A stretch of 43,500 nucleotides of DNA from NCBI GenBank assembly GCA_017619535.1, contig JAFZSD010000021.1, positions 1 to 43,500 of the forward strand, in the 5' to 3' direction. Below, piece by piece: positions 1-9,614 of this stretch. The stretch comes from Oscillospiraceae bacterium (GTDB taxonomy: Bacteria > Bacillota > Clostridia > Oscillospirales > Oscillospiraceae). The position numbers and the translations under genes were made by a program. A model generated the notes under the pieces. That model had not been told where the DNA came from. It worked only from the letters and a program-made list of their open reading frames with translations, and ran no database searches. Position 1 is the stretch's first letter. Each line of letters begins with the position of its first letter.

Positions 1-2
1 CC

Positions 3-1940
3 GAGCGTTTCGCTCTCGAGGCTATTGCTGAGGCCAAGCTCCTTAACTCCGCCATCATGCTGCCCACCACCACCCAGGGCGGTAACTACTCCATCTCCCG
101 CGTCGCTCCGAAGACTGCCAACACCACTCTCTGGGGCAACGACAGCGACCGCTTCCACAATGTGGTCGTAGCTACCGAGTTCATCACCCCTGCTGACCGC
201 GACGAGATCAAGGCTCAGTGGGCAGAGCTCGCCGGCACCGGCACCTTCGAGTCCTGGGTCAGAGAATTCCTGACCGGCAAGGGCTACACCCTCAAGGATA
301 CCTACACCCTCGGCTACACCTCCAACCCGCAGAAGTGGGATGGTCTGGCCACCTATCGTTCCGCTGACAGCGAAGCGATCGTCAACACCATCGACGGCCT
401 TCTCGAGTATGACATCGAGAACGTCCAGCAGCCCGCTCTCGCCGAGAGCTACACCGTAAACGATGACTTCACCGTTTACACCTTCAAAATCCGTCAGGGC
501 GCCCAGTGGACCGACTCCCAGGGCCGTGTCGTTGCCGATGTCACTGCTGACGACTTCCTCGCCGGCATGCAGCACCTGCTCGACGCTCAGGGCGGCCTTG
601 AAGGTCTTGCCGGCGGCGACGGCGTTAAGATCGTCAACGCTCAGGCTTACATCGACGGCGAGATCACCGATTTCGCTGAGGTCGGCGTAAAGGCTCTTGA
701 CGAGTACACCGTTGAGTACACCCTTGAAGAGCCCTGCACCTGGTTCACCACGCTGCTCGGCTACAACCCCTTCTTCCCGCTCTGCCGTTCCTACTATGAG
801 TCCCAGGGCGGTAAGTTCGGTACCGAGTTCGACCTCGAGGATCCCGGCTATCTGTATGCTTCCGATCCTGACCACCTCGCATACTGCGGTCCGTATCTCA
901 TCACCAACTACACCGAGAACAACACCATCGTTTTCCAGGCCAACCCGAACTACTGGAATGCCGACAATATCAACATCAAGACCATCACCTGGCTGTTCAA
1001 TGACGGCTCTGACGACCTCAAGGCCTACAACGACGCCAAGGCCGGCACCATCGACGGCTGCGGTATGAACACTGCCGCTGTTGAGGCCGCAAAGGCTGAC
1101 GGCACCTTCGATCAGTATGCTTATGTTTCTGATACGAACGCCGTTTCCTACATGGCTTTCTTCAACGTAATGCGTAACTGCTTCGCCAACGTCAACGACG
1201 CTTCCGTCGGCGTGTCCACCAAGACCGTCGCTCAGGCTGAGGCCTACAACACGGCTATGGCGAACATCCACTTCCGTCACGCTCTCGCCACCTCCCTCGA
1301 CCGCGGCTCCTACAACGCCCAGTCCGTCGGCGAAGAGCTGAAGTTCAACAACCTCCGCAACTCCTACACCCCGGGCAACTTCGTCTCCCTGCCTGAGGAC
1401 GTGACCGTTGCCATCAACGGCAAGAACACCACCTTCAAGGCCGGCACCTACTACGGCGAGATCATGCAGGCCCAGCTCGACGCTGACGGCTTCCAGATCA
1501 AGGTCTGGGATCCGACCCTTGACGGCGGCATCGGCTCCGGCGACGGCTATGACGGCTGGTACAACCCGACCTACGCGAAGTCCGAGCTCGACAAGGCTAT
1601 TGAAGAGCTGAAGGCTGAGGGCGTTGAGATCACCGCTGACAACCCGATCGTCATCGAGATCCCGTACGCCGGCAACAGCGAGGTCCGCACGAACCGCGCC
1701 AATGTCACCAAGCAGAGCATCGAGAACACCTTCGGCGGACTCGTCGAAGTACGTCTCATCGACTGCATCGATACCGACGGCTGGCTGTATGCAGGCTACT
1801 ATCCTGACTACGGCTATGAGATGAACGCCGACTTCATGGACGTCTCCGGTTGGGGTCCTGACTACGGCGATCCTCAGACCTACCTCGCCACCATGACTCC
1901 GGCTCCCGGCGGCATGGTCAAGTCCTGCGGTATCTATTAA
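3..1940 (+). CDS. oppA: Oligopeptide ABC transporter substrate-binding protein (OppA type), 5' partial
   Basis: This is the C-terminal part of a family 5 extracellular solute-binding protein that captures oligopeptides for an ABC importer. The frame is open from the window edge, so the true start, signal peptide and lipobox lie upstream; the ATG at 57 is internal. Visible family features are the stretch around V-E-Y-T-L-E-E-P and G-P-Y-L-I-T-N-Y, then a run like F-Q-A-N-P-N-Y-W-N, typical of OppA/DppA proteins, and a late region resembling the peptide-pocket end of the fold. The four genes that follow encode the matching permeases and ATPases. Codon use is strongly biased to C-ending codons, as expected for a very highly expressed binding protein. 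A strong hairpin after the stop probably limits read-through into the permease genes. The peptide length preference cannot be told. Confidence 0.93.
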   Translation, partial: ERFALEAIAEAKLLNSAIMLPTTTQGGNYSISRVAPKTANTTLWGNDSDRFHNVVVATEFITPADRDEIKAQWAELAGTGTFESWVREFLTGKGYTLKDTYTLGYTSNPQKWDGLATYRSADSEAIVNTIDGLLEYDIENVQQPALAESYTVNDDFTVYTFKIRQGAQWTDSQGRVVADVTADDFLAGMQHLLDAQGGLEGLAGGDGVKIVNAQAYIDGEITDFAEVGVKALDEYTVEYTLEEPCTWFTTLLGYNPFFPLCRSYYESQGGKFGTEFDLEDPGYLYASDPDHLAYCGPYLITNYTENNTIVFQANPNYWNADNINIKTITWLFNDGSDDLKAYNDAKAGTIDGCGMNTAAVEAAKADGTFDQYAYVSDTNAVSYMAFFNVMRNCFANVNDASVGVSTKTVAQAEAYNTAMANIHFRHALATSLDRGSYNAQSVGEELKFNNLRNSYTPGNFVSLPEDVTVAINGKNTTFKAGTYYGEIMQAQLDADGFQIKVWDPTLDGGIGSGDGYDGWYNPTYAKSELDKAIEELKAEGVEITADNPIVIEIPYAGNSEVRTNRANVTKQSIENTFGGLVEVRLIDCIDTDGWLYAGYYPDYGYEMNADFMDVSGWGPDYGDPQTYLATMTPAPGGMVKSCGIY

Positions 1941-1978
1941 TCTTTACATCTAAAGATCGATCCCGTAAAAATGCAAAA

Positions 1979-2008
1979 GGGGAAACGGACAGCAATGTCC
2001 GTTTCCCC
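1979..2008 (+). terminator. Strong hairpin after oppA (partial terminator or mRNA stabiliser)
   Basis: A perfect 13-bp stem (1979-1991 with 1996-2008) closes a GCAA tetraloop 38 bases after the oppA stop. The downstream sequence is T-rich (TCTTTTATCTCTTT) but starts 8 bases after the stem. This fits a leaky terminator or 3'-end protector that yields more OppA than membrane components. Confidence 0.75.
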
Positions 2009-2187
2009 TGTTGCGGTCTTTTATCTCTTTAACGCTTTAGTGTGACAGAATCCTATATGTTGTGGAGGCTTCGGCCGCCATTCCGCACCTATGCTCCCGG
2101 CATGCAGCGCGCGCGGTGTACGGGCAGTCCCGCGCCCGCCCAGGAAATGCCGGGTCAACGCAAATAATATATGCAGAGTGGTGTCTT

Positions 2188-3756
2188 ATGACAAAATACT
2201 TGATAAAGCGCGTCCTGCGCGGCATTATCTCGATCTTCATAGTGGTCATGATCGTCATGATAATGATCTACTCGATGATCGACCGGAACCAGGTCTTTGC
2301 GCAGGACCCCATGTACCTGAAGGTCTCGAACAATCAGAAGACCATATACAAATACCGCAAATGGCAGGAGTTCGGCTATATCGACTACATGACCTTCGCG
2401 GACTATATGCAGAAACAGTTCGAAGAGGGCAAGATCGACGAGGAGACGCGCAGCAAGGCCGTCTCGATCGGCCGGAAACCTGAAAAAGACAGCGATCTCA
2501 CGGCTCAGTATGTCGCTGAGTTCGAGGCGTACTGCGCCGCCAACGGCTATACCGTGCAGCGCCTGAACGCCGTTATGGCCACCCCGAAGAAGGTGGCCTC
2601 CGGAGGCAACCCCCAGCTCTTCGCCTATAAGGACAGGCCGCTGGTGCTCCGTCTGCTTTCATACGTAAAGAATCTTATTACACTCGACAATATCCATTCC
2701 GTCACCGATGACGTGGGAGAAAGGGGGATAACCTTTACCCTGAGGGATCCTCTCGCCGGAGGAAAGTTCTCCCCGGCGATCATCGGCAACGGGACTATGC
2801 ATAAATACCTGCTATACTGCGACAACAAGTTCCCGTTCATCCATCAGAACCTGGTGTTCCTCAACCTGGGCAAGTCATACACGCTGAACCCGGGCGTTGA
2901 GATCACCACCACGATGAGCAAGACCCAGGGCTCGTACGTGACCAGGGAGATCACGTATCCGACCGGACTCACCGAGATGTCCGCGGACGATCTGCACTCG
3001 GCCGTTTACCAGAGCGGTTCGCTGGAAGGCAATGTTATCAACAAGGACCGCTTCGTCGATAACTACACCAGCGTGCTCACCGTCAAATCGAATCCCTCCC
3101 GTATGGGCTACTCGTTCATCATCGGCATCATCGCCACATGCCTTGCCTATCTCGTGGGCATCCCGCTGGGCGTCTTGCTTGCGCTTAAGAAAGACAAGCT
3201 CGTAGATAAGATCGGCACCGCCTACATCGTGTTCATCATGGCCGTTCCGTCGCTGTCGTATATCCTTATCTTCAAGGCGATAGGCAACGGGCTGGGCCTT
3301 CCGACGACCTTCGAGATGGAGTCGAAGAGCAAGCTCATGTGGGTGCTTCCCATCGTGTCCCTGGCCCTGCCGGCCATCGGCGGCCTGATGCGGTGGCTCC
3401 GCCGCTACATGATCGACCAGATGAACTCCGACTACGTCAAGTTCGCCCGGTCCGGCGGTCTCAGCGAAGGCGAGATATTCTCGAAGCACATCCTCAAGAA
3501 CGCCGCCATCCCGATCATCCACGGCATACCGGCCGCTGTCCTCGGCGCTCTCGTAGGCGCGTTCATCACCGAGCGAGTCTACGTCGTTCCCGGTATCGGC
3601 GGCCTGCTCATCAACGCTATCGGCGCATATGACAACGCCGTAATCGTCGGCGTAACGCTCTTCTATGCGTCCATATCCGTGCTATCGATGATCCTGGGCG
3701 ACCTCCTGATGAGCCTTGTGGATCCGCGTATCTCCTTTACGTCGAAGGCGAGGTGA
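2188..3756 (+). CDS. oppB: Oligopeptide ABC transporter permease OppB, with large extracytoplasmic insert
   Basis: Membrane permease of the peptide importer (binding-protein-dependent transport inner membrane family). The ATG at 2188 is chosen because it begins the usual M-x-K-Y-L-I-K-R-x-L-R-G amphipathic start and first membrane helix; the frame extends upstream without a supported start. The EAA loop that docks on the ATPase is visible (Y-V-K-F-A-R-S-G-G-L-S-E-G-E-I-F) near residues 410-430. At 522 residues it is much longer than the usual OppB of about 310. The excess, roughly residues 35-300 between the first helix and the main helical core, is hydrophilic and would face outside. The stop overlaps the oppC start by four bases, so the two are translationally coupled. 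Confidence 0.92.
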   Translation: MTKYLIKRVLRGIISIFIVVMIVMIMIYSMIDRNQVFAQDPMYLKVSNNQKTIYKYRKWQEFGYIDYMTFADYMQKQFEEGKIDEETRSKAVSIGRKPEKDSDLTAQYVAEFEAYCAANGYTVQRLNAVMATPKKVASGGNPQLFAYKDRPLVLRLLSYVKNLITLDNIHSVTDDVGERGITFTLRDPLAGGKFSPAIIGNGTMHKYLLYCDNKFPFIHQNLVFLNLGKSYTLNPGVEITTTMSKTQGSYVTREITYPTGLTEMSADDLHSAVYQSGSLEGNVINKDRFVDNYTSVLTVKSNPSRMGYSFIIGIIATCLAYLVGIPLGVLLALKKDKLVDKIGTAYIVFIMAVPSLSYILIFKAIGNGLGLPTTFEMESKSKLMWVLPIVSLALPAIGGLMRWLRRYMIDQMNSDYVKFARSGGLSEGEIFSKHILKNAAIPIIHGIPAAVLGALVGAFITERVYVVPGIGGLLINAIGAYDNAVIVGVTLFYASISVLSMILGDLLMSLVDPRISFTSKAR

Positions 3757-4739
3757 GCGAAGTGGATAACGAACTGTTTGATTTAAAAGAGACCGGCATG
3801 ACAGACGAAGAGATGTTCAGCTTCGTTGACCACAGCGTGCTGGAGTCCGAAAAGATCACCGCGCCCCGCTACTCCTACTGGCGCAGCGTTTTCCGCGTGT
3901 TCTTCCGCAACAAGTTCAACATTATAATCCTCAGCATCCTGGCCGTCGTCCTCATACTGACCTACGTCTATCCGGCGCTTGTCGACTACGATCCGTTTGC
4001 GAACCTCATGGATTCCGCGGCGAAGCACCTGACCCCGGCCGCGGCGTTCGCCAAGTTCGGAAAGAGCATCCACTGGCTGCTGGGCTCCGGCGCCTCCGGA
4101 CAGCCCACATTCGACGCCGTCTGGTTCGGCGCGCGCATATCCCTGTCGCTGGCGCTCGTCTGCGCGGCGATAAACATGACTATCGGCGTGCTGATCGGCG
4201 CCGTATGGGGCTTCAGCAAGAAGGTCGACCTCTTCATGCAGGAAGTCGTCAACATCATCGGCAACATCCCCTATACGCTGCTCATCGCCGTCCTCGTCCT
4301 CGTGCTCTCCCCGAGCTTCTGGACGATGGTCTTCGCACTGACCGTTACGGGATGGCTGTTCATAGCGTACTTCTTCCGTACGCAGGTCATAATCATCAGG
4401 GACCGCGAGTACAACCTTGCGTCCCGCTGCCTCGGCACTCCCATAACCCGCATTGCGACGAAGAACATACTTCCGTTCATGACGTCGCTCATAGTGACCC
4501 AGATCGCGATCGAGATACCGTCCTACATCTCCTATGAGGTCTTCCTTGCCTATATCGGCATGGGCATCTCCGACATGTCCCTCGGCCGCCTGATCGGCGC
4601 CGCGCAGAGCGCGATGCTCACGCCCGGCTGGGGATTCGAGTTCTGGAGCCCGGTCATAGTCTCCGCCATAGTGACGATCGTGCTGTACGTGGCCGGTCAG
4701 AACCTGGGCGACGCCTCTGACCCGCGGACCCACATGTAA
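3753..4739 (+). CDS. oppC: Oligopeptide ABC transporter permease OppC
   Basis: Second permease subunit of the peptide importer, 328 residues, of usual length. The start is a GTG at 3753 that overlaps the oppB stop (GTGA). An N-terminal cytoplasmic stretch leads to a first helix (about residues 50-70), then the conserved block with L-G-S-G-A-S-G-Q-P, a variant of the usual L-G-T-D-x-x-G-R-D, and five more helices. The EAA-type loop reads Y-N-L-A-S-R-C-L-G-T-P-I-T-R-I-A. OppC pairs with OppB to form the channel driven by OppD and OppF. The next gene begins 13 bases after the stop. Confidence 0.92.
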   Translation: MSEVDNELFDLKETGMTDEEMFSFVDHSVLESEKITAPRYSYWRSVFRVFFRNKFNIIILSILAVVLILTYVYPALVDYDPFANLMDSAAKHLTPAAAFAKFGKSIHWLLGSGASGQPTFDAVWFGARISLSLALVCAAINMTIGVLIGAVWGFSKKVDLFMQEVVNIIGNIPYTLLIAVLVLVLSPSFWTMVFALTVTGWLFIAYFFRTQVIIIRDREYNLASRCLGTPITRIATKNILPFMTSLIVTQIAIEIPSYISYEVFLAYIGMGISDMSLGRLIGAAQSAMLTPGWGFEFWSPVIVSAIVTIVLYVAGQNLGDASDPRTHM

Positions 4740-4752
4740 GGAGGGCGGAAGT

Positions 4753-6501
4753 ATGGAAGAAAGAAAAGTCCTGCTGTCCGTCAAGGACCTCGATGTTAAA
4801 TTCCGCGTGCGCGGCCGTATACTTACGGCTATCCGCGGCATATCCCTGGATATCTACGAGAACGAATCCATAGCTATCGTCGGCGAGTCCGGTTCCGGCA
4901 AGTCCGTCTTCACCAAGACGTTTGCGGGCATGCTCGACTCCAACGGCTTCATCGACAACGGTTCCGTCATATTCAACGATCCGGAGCTGTCCGATACCAC
5001 CGTAAAAATGAACGGCGCAGCGTGGAGGTCCGTGAACAAGACCGCCGCGCGTCTGGACCGCGCCGCGAAACGCGAAGCCGGATCGGGGTTCTACCGGCAG
5101 ATGCTGGAACTGGAATCCGAGCGTAAGCAGAAGGCTACGCTCAGCGACGAAGAGGACGAGCGCATCAACAAGGAGATCAGCGATCTCATCTACCAGCGCA
5201 CGGAGGCCTACAACCTCAAGCAGACCTTCGACCCCAAATACGAGAAGGACAAGATAAAGGATACCGCCGCGGAGATCGACCGCCTCGACAAGGCCGTCAA
5301 GGCTGCGGAGGCCAACCGCGACGCGCTCATCAAACAGCACAAGCGGGCTCTCGACAGCGATACGGCGTACAATCACGAGTTCAAGGAAAAGATGACCGGC
5401 CTCAAGTCCGAGTACGACAAGGCCTGCTCTGCCGAGATCACGCCGGAACAGAAAGAGCGGGATCTGGCTCTTGCCAAGGAGTTCTATCTGTCCACCGGCC
5501 GTTTCAATCCCGTCAAACGCTCCAGATCCATAATGACTCTGACCAAAAACGCCGAAAAGGCCATGCAGCTCGGCGTCGATCTGTCGGATGAGAACAACCG
5601 CGAGAGCCTTTATCCCAAGGGCATCCTGCGGTGCCGCGTCGATAAGGAGACGGAGGACAGGCTCCACGGGACCTGCATCATCGACATGGCGCGCATCAGC
5701 GACGCCGGCGACTGGGCGCAGATCCGAGGCAAGCGCATAGCAACCGTTTTCCAGGACCCGATGACATCCCTGAACCCGATAATCACGATCGGAAAGCAGA
5801 TCACGTCCATCATACTCAAGCATCAGGACTGCTCGGAGGTCGAGGCCCGCGCCCGCGCCCTGGAGCTCATGCAGAAGGTCGGCATCCCCAACGCGGAGAA
5901 CCGGTTCGACGATTATCCGTTCCAGTACTCCGGCGGCATGCGCCAGCGCATCGTCATAGCCATAGCGCTGAGCTGCCAGCCGAAGATACTCATCTGCGAC
6001 GAGCCGACCACCGCTCTGGACGTCACTATCCAGGCCCAGATCCTCAAACTCCTGAAGGATCTCCAGAAAGAATACAATTACACGATAGTCTTCATCACCC
6101 ACGACCTGGGCGTCGTCGCGAACGTCGCCGAACGCGTCGCGGTGCTCTACGCCGGACAGATCGTGGAACTCGGCACGGTCGAGGAGGTCTTCTACGATCC
6201 CCGCCATCCCTATACATGGGCGCTGCTCAGTTCTCTTCCGCAGCTGGCGGAGAGGGATACCCAGCTCTACTTCATCGCGGGCACGCCGCCGTCCCTTTAC
6301 AACAAGATCACGGGCGACGCCTTTGCTCCGCGCAACCCCTACTGCATGAAGATCGACACGATGGTAGAGCCGCCTATGTTCAAGGTGACGGATACCCATT
6401 ACGCGAAGACCTGGCTGCTCGACCCCAGATCGCCGCAGGTTGAAAAGCCCGAGATCATACACGACACCCACGAAAAGCTTATCCGGGCTTTCAACATTTG
6501 A
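4753..6501 (+). CDS. oppD: Oligopeptide ABC transporter ATPase OppD with about 230-residue helical insertion
   Basis: ATPase subunit of the peptide importer. Walker A G-E-S-G-S-G-K-S is at residues 44-51, the Q-loop glutamine ([11 protein letters not shown]) at about 334, the signature Y-S-G-G-M-R-Q-R at 392-399, and Walker B ending D-E-P at about 416-418, followed by the H-loop T-H-D-L and an oligopeptide transporter C-terminal extension. In ordinary OppD the Walker A to Q-loop distance is about 55 residues; here it is about 285. The inserted segment is rich in Lys, Glu, Asp and Arg and looks helical or coiled-coil. Total length is 582 residues against about 330 usual. The reading frame is intact throughout, so this is not a frameshift artefact. 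The stop abuts the ribosome binding site of oppF. Confidence 0.93.
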   Translation: MEERKVLLSVKDLDVKFRVRGRILTAIRGISLDIYENESIAIVGESGSGKSVFTKTFAGMLDSNGFIDNGSVIFNDPELSDTTVKMNGAAWRSVNKTAARLDRAAKREAGSGFYRQMLELESERKQKATLSDEEDERINKEISDLIYQRTEAYNLKQTFDPKYEKDKIKDTAAEIDRLDKAVKAAEANRDALIKQHKRALDSDTAYNHEFKEKMTGLKSEYDKACSAEITPEQKERDLALAKEFYLSTGRFNPVKRSRSIMTLTKNAEKAMQLGVDLSDENNRESLYPKGILRCRVDKETEDRLHGTCIIDMARISDAGDWAQIRGKRIATVFQDPMTSLNPIITIGKQITSIILKHQDCSEVEARARALELMQKVGIPNAENRFDDYPFQYSGGMRQRIVIAIALSCQPKILICDEPTTALDVTIQAQILKLLKDLQKEYNYTIVFITHDLGVVANVAERVAVLYAGQIVELGTVEEVFYDPRHPYTWALLSSLPQLAERDTQLYFIAGTPPSLYNKITGDAFAPRNPYCMKIDTMVEPPMFKVTDTHYAKTWLLDPRSPQVEKPEIIHDTHEKLIRAFNI

Positions 6502-6514
6502 GGAGGTGAGGCAA

Positions 6515-7828
6515 GTGGCTAAGAAAACGGAAAAATTTGAGCTTTCACCCACCGCCTCGCATCTGCCGGAACACGGCCCCATCGATGAGAACGGCCGTGA
6601 GATACTCCTGCAGGTAAAACATGTCGACATCACCTTCGGCAAGGGCGACAACGCCGTCCGGGCCGTCAAGGACGCCAGTTTCGATATCTACAAGGGCGAG
6701 ACGTTCTCCCTGGTCGGCGAGTCCGGCTCCGGCAAGACCACCGTGGGCCGCGCCGTCATCCGGGTAAATCCCTGCGCCGCCGGCGAGATCGACTACAAGG
6801 GCGTGCGTATATCCGGAAAGATCCCCCGCAGTCTCGACAGAGAGGTCATCAGGAACATCCAGATGGTCTTCCAGGATCCCGCCGCTTCGCTGAACGAGCG
6901 CGCGACGGTCGACTACATCATCTCCGAAGGCCTGTACAACTTCCACCTCTACGAGAACGAGGCGGACAGAGTAGCCAAGGTCGAGAACATGATAAAGGAA
7001 GTCGGCCTTCTCCCGGAGCATCTGACCCGTTATCCCCATGAGTTCTCCGGCGGACAGCGCCAGCGCATCGGTCTGGCCCGCGCCATGGTCATGGAGCCGG
7101 AGCTCGTCATAGCCGACGAGCCTATATCCGCTCTGGACGTCTCCATCCGCGCGCAGGTCCTGAACCTCATGAAGAAGTTCCAGAAGGAGCAGGACATCAC
7201 CTACCTGTTCATCGCCCACGACCTCAGCATCGTGCGTTTCATCTCCGACCGCATCGGCGTCATATACAAGGGCAACATCGTCGAGGTCGCAGAGACGGAC
7301 GAGCTGTTCAACTTCCCGCTCCATCCGTACACCCACTCCCTGATATCCGCTATCCCGATTCCGGATCCGAAGCTGGAGAAGCACAAGGTGCTGTACACCT
7401 ACGATCCGTCGATCCACGATTACAGCGAGGATCCCCCTGAGCTCGTGGACATCGGCCACGGCCACTGGATCTACGGCAACAAGAAGGAGATCGAGGAGTA
7501 CAAGGCGATCCGCGAGAAGAACATCCCGCTCAAATCCATCACTATCTCCGACGACCAGGCTGAGATAGATAAGAAGATAGAGGAGTCCGAGGAGCTCCAC
7601 GGCGCGAACGACATCCTGGAGCGCCCGCTTCACGATACCGGAAGCCTCTGGTACGGGATAGTCTCGTTCTTCCTGTCGATACTTGGACTCATAGGAGCGG
7701 CGATCTTCAGGAACTTCAACTACATCCGGAACTACAAGGTCTGCAAGAAGGGCGCGATCGCCGGACTTGCGGTCAAATGCGCGATAGTGCTGCTGTTCCT
7801 GATATTCCTGTTCATAGCGACACGATAG
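6515..7828 (+). CDS. oppF: Oligopeptide ABC transporter ATPase OppF with C-terminal membrane tail
   Basis: Second ATPase of the peptide importer. The start is a GTG at 6515 preceded by AGGAGGTG at 6501-6508; the longer in-frame start at 6440 lies inside oppD and is rejected. Walker A G-E-S-G-S-G-K-T is near residues 68-75, the Q-loop is Q-M-V-F-Q-D-P, the signature F-S-G-G-Q-R-Q-R, Walker B V-I-A-D-E-P-I, and the H-loop A-H-D-L. After the oligopeptide transporter C-terminal region, about 60 extra residues form two hydrophobic segments separated by a basic loop ([11 protein letters not shown]). OppF normally has no membrane segments, so this ATPase may be tethered to the membrane. A clear terminator follows, closing the opp operon. 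Confidence 0.92.
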   Translation: MAKKTEKFELSPTASHLPEHGPIDENGREILLQVKHVDITFGKGDNAVRAVKDASFDIYKGETFSLVGESGSGKTTVGRAVIRVNPCAAGEIDYKGVRISGKIPRSLDREVIRNIQMVFQDPAASLNERATVDYIISEGLYNFHLYENEADRVAKVENMIKEVGLLPEHLTRYPHEFSGGQRQRIGLARAMVMEPELVIADEPISALDVSIRAQVLNLMKKFQKEQDITYLFIAHDLSIVRFISDRIGVIYKGNIVEVAETDELFNFPLHPYTHSLISAIPIPDPKLEKHKVLYTYDPSIHDYSEDPPELVDIGHGHWIYGNKKEIEEYKAIREKNIPLKSITISDDQAEIDKKIEESEELHGANDILERPLHDTGSLWYGIVSFFLSILGLIGAAIFRNFNYIRNYKVCKKGAIAGLAVKCAIVLLFLIFLFIATR

Positions 7829-7840
7829 ATATCTAAAGAT

Positions 7841-7880
7841 AAAAATGCCGCACGCCGGTTCCCGGCGGCGCGGCATTTTT
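7841..7880 (+). terminator. Intrinsic terminator of the opp operon
   Basis: The arms AAAAATGCCGC (7841-7851) and GCGGCATTTTT (7870-7880) pair perfectly, with an inner GCCGG/CCGGC extension, ending in five T. It is symmetric enough to act on either strand. The next gene starts 11 bases later. Confidence 0.88.
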
Positions 7881-7890
7881 GCAGGTGCTT

Positions 7891-9123
7891 ATGATATTCA
7901 ACAGAGGACAACTTAACAGCTACGAGCCGCCGCGGGTCGAGCACATCGAGCTCTCGGACAAGGACAAGCGCAAGCGGTGGGTCGCCGTGATCGTCCTGCT
8001 GGCGATAGGACTGACCGCCTTCGGCATCGGCATCAGCAGCGCGCTGAACAAAAGCGCGGGCTGGACGGAGATCGAGGCGGTGTCGGAATCTTCCGGCAGC
8101 GCGTCCGAATTCTCCTTCCGTTACTGCATCGGGGAAAAGGACAGGAGAGCGGAGTACCGGACGGTATCCGCCCTGTACACCTCCGCCTGCGAACGGGCGT
8201 CGAAGGTCTACAGCAGCACCGCTTCCGAAGGGCTTGGAAATCTCTTCATGCTCAACGCCTATCCCAACGGGGAAGTGACGCTGGAACCGGAACTCTACGC
8301 CGCCCTCGAACAGATACAGGCGGCGGACAGCAGGGTAATCTATCTCGCTCCGCTGTACGAGATTTACGGCAGTCTGTTCTTCTGTGAGGAAGACTACGAG
8401 ACGGCGGAATACGATCCGCTCCAAAACGAGGAGCTCAGGGAGTACTTCGGAGAGCTGGCCGCCTACGCGAACGATCCGGCTCAGATAGATATCGAGCTCC
8501 TCGGGGAAGGAAGGGCTATACTTCGGGTCTCGGACGAGTATCTCCGCTTTGCGGAGGAAAACTCCGTAGAGACCTTTGTGGATCTCTCCTGGATGAAGAA
8601 TGCATTCATCATCGACGACGTGGCGTCTGAACTCAGGAGCAGCGGGTTCACCCGGGGCTATATCCAGTCGGCCGACGGTTTCGGCGTGAACCTGGACAGC
8701 GAGTGCGGACCATACAGCATGACGGTGCTGGACCTTACGCCGGAAGGCGTCGCGGCCGTAGCCGGGATGCAGTACGACAGTCCGAGGTCGTTCATAGACC
8801 TGCACAGCTACGCCCTGAAGCCCTCTGTGGGCGACTGGTACTATGAGATGGAAAACGGCGATGTCCGCTCCATATTCGTCGACCCGGCTGACGGCATGCC
8901 GAAGACGTCCGCAGACGATCTTCTGCTCTGGTCAGAGGAGCTGGACTGCGGCGCCCTGGCGCTGAGAGCCTGCCCTGTCTTCATAGCAGATACTTTTGAT
9001 ACGTCTTCACTGAACGCCCCGGTGAGCTTCGCCTACTGCGACGGCAACAGGGTCGTATGCAGCGATCCCGATGCGGTCTTTACCGCTGTGGCCGAAGGCT
9101 ACGTGCTGGATATCGCGAGGTGA
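7891..9123 (+). CDS. Membrane-anchored protein, possibly a degenerate ApbE-like fold
   Basis: A 410-residue protein of unproven function. The ATG at 7891 is preferred over the in-frame TTG at 7879 because CAGGTG at 7882-7887 precedes it. A short cytoplasmic N-terminus is followed by one membrane helix (about residues 30-50) and a large extracytoplasmic domain. The order of blocks recalls FAD:protein FMN transferases: an L-N-A-Y-P-N-G-E-V-T-L block, a helix with L-Y-A-A-L-E-Q-I, a later V-D-L-S-W-M-K-N-A-F-I-I-D-D-V and then R-G-Y-I-Q-S. The usual ApbE catalytic and metal residues are not evident, so any relationship would be non-enzymatic or diverged. It is translationally close to the ASCH gene that follows. 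Confidence 0.6.
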   Translation: MIFNRGQLNSYEPPRVEHIELSDKDKRKRWVAVIVLLAIGLTAFGIGISSALNKSAGWTEIEAVSESSGSASEFSFRYCIGEKDRRAEYRTVSALYTSACERASKVYSSTASEGLGNLFMLNAYPNGEVTLEPELYAALEQIQAADSRVIYLAPLYEIYGSLFFCEEDYETAEYDPLQNEELREYFGELAAYANDPAQIDIELLGEGRAILRVSDEYLRFAEENSVETFVDLSWMKNAFIIDDVASELRSSGFTRGYIQSADGFGVNLDSECGPYSMTVLDLTPEGVAAVAGMQYDSPRSFIDLHSYALKPSVGDWYYEMENGDVRSIFVDPADGMPKTSADDLLLWSEELDCGALALRACPVFIADTFDTSSLNAPVSFAYCDGNRVVCSDPDAVFTAVAEGYVLDIAR

Positions 9124-9128
9124 CGGCT

Positions 9129-9551
9129 GTGACGGCGGAAGAGATGTGGCTCGCATCCGGACTTGAAGGAGACTTTGACGCCTGGAGCTTCGGGGGCGAT
9201 CCGGACGGACTTGCGGCTCTGGTGCTGGAAGGCAGGAAGACTGCTACGGCATCGGCTTATCCCTGCTACGAAGCGGAAGGGGAGCCCCTGCCGGAAGAAG
9301 GGGAGTACAGCGTCGTCCTCGATTCCCGGGACGAGGCAGTATGCGTCATAAAGACGGTAAAGGTTTACATAACTCCATTCAGCGAGGTCACCGAGAGACA
9401 CGCCCGCATGGAGGGCGAGGGGGACCTTTCCATCGGATACTGGCGCGAAGTGCACCGGGATTTCTTCACGGGAGAGCTGGCGGATGAAGGTCTTGCCTTC
9501 ACGGAGGACATGCCCATCGTATGCGAGGAGTTCGAAGTCGTTTATCCGTAA
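9129..9551 (+). CDS. ASCH-domain protein (putative RNA-binding)
   Basis: A 140-residue protein of the ASCH family, a beta-barrel related to PUA domains and thought to bind RNA or modified nucleosides. The GTG at 9129 gives the common family start (M-T-A-E-E-M-W) and has AGGTGA at 9118-9123 ahead of it; that ribosome binding site overlaps the stop of the preceding gene. Family blocks seen are A-W-S-F-G, G-R-K-T-A-T-A-S-A-Y-P, Y-S-V-V-L-D-S-R-D-E-A-V-C-V-I and a C-terminal V-C-E-E-F-E-V-V-Y-P. Size matches the family. The specific ligand is unknown, and the link to the preceding membrane protein is only positional. Confidence 0.85.
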   Translation: MTAEEMWLASGLEGDFDAWSFGGDPDGLAALVLEGRKTATASAYPCYEAEGEPLPEEGEYSVVLDSRDEAVCVIKTVKVYITPFSEVTERHARMEGEGDLSIGYWREVHRDFFTGELADEGLAFTEDMPIVCEEFEVVYP

Positions 9552-9568
9552 CTGAATACAAAAGAACA

Positions 9569-9594
9569 GGAGCAGACGGCGCGCCGTCTGCTCC
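9569..9594. terminator. Bidirectional terminator between the ASCH gene and lysA
   Basis: A perfect 26-base inverted repeat with arms GGAGCAGACGGCG and CGCCGTCTGCTCC. TTCGTTT follows on the plus side and TGTTCTTTTG on the minus side, so it can end both convergent transcripts. Confidence 0.85.
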
Positions 9595-9614
9595 TTCGTT
9601 TGCCCGTATGAGTT

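Noticed and set aside
2062..2187. Upstream extension of OppB by 42 residues
   Set aside because: The extension is unlike permease sequence, and the ATG at 2188 gives the standard OppB N-terminus.
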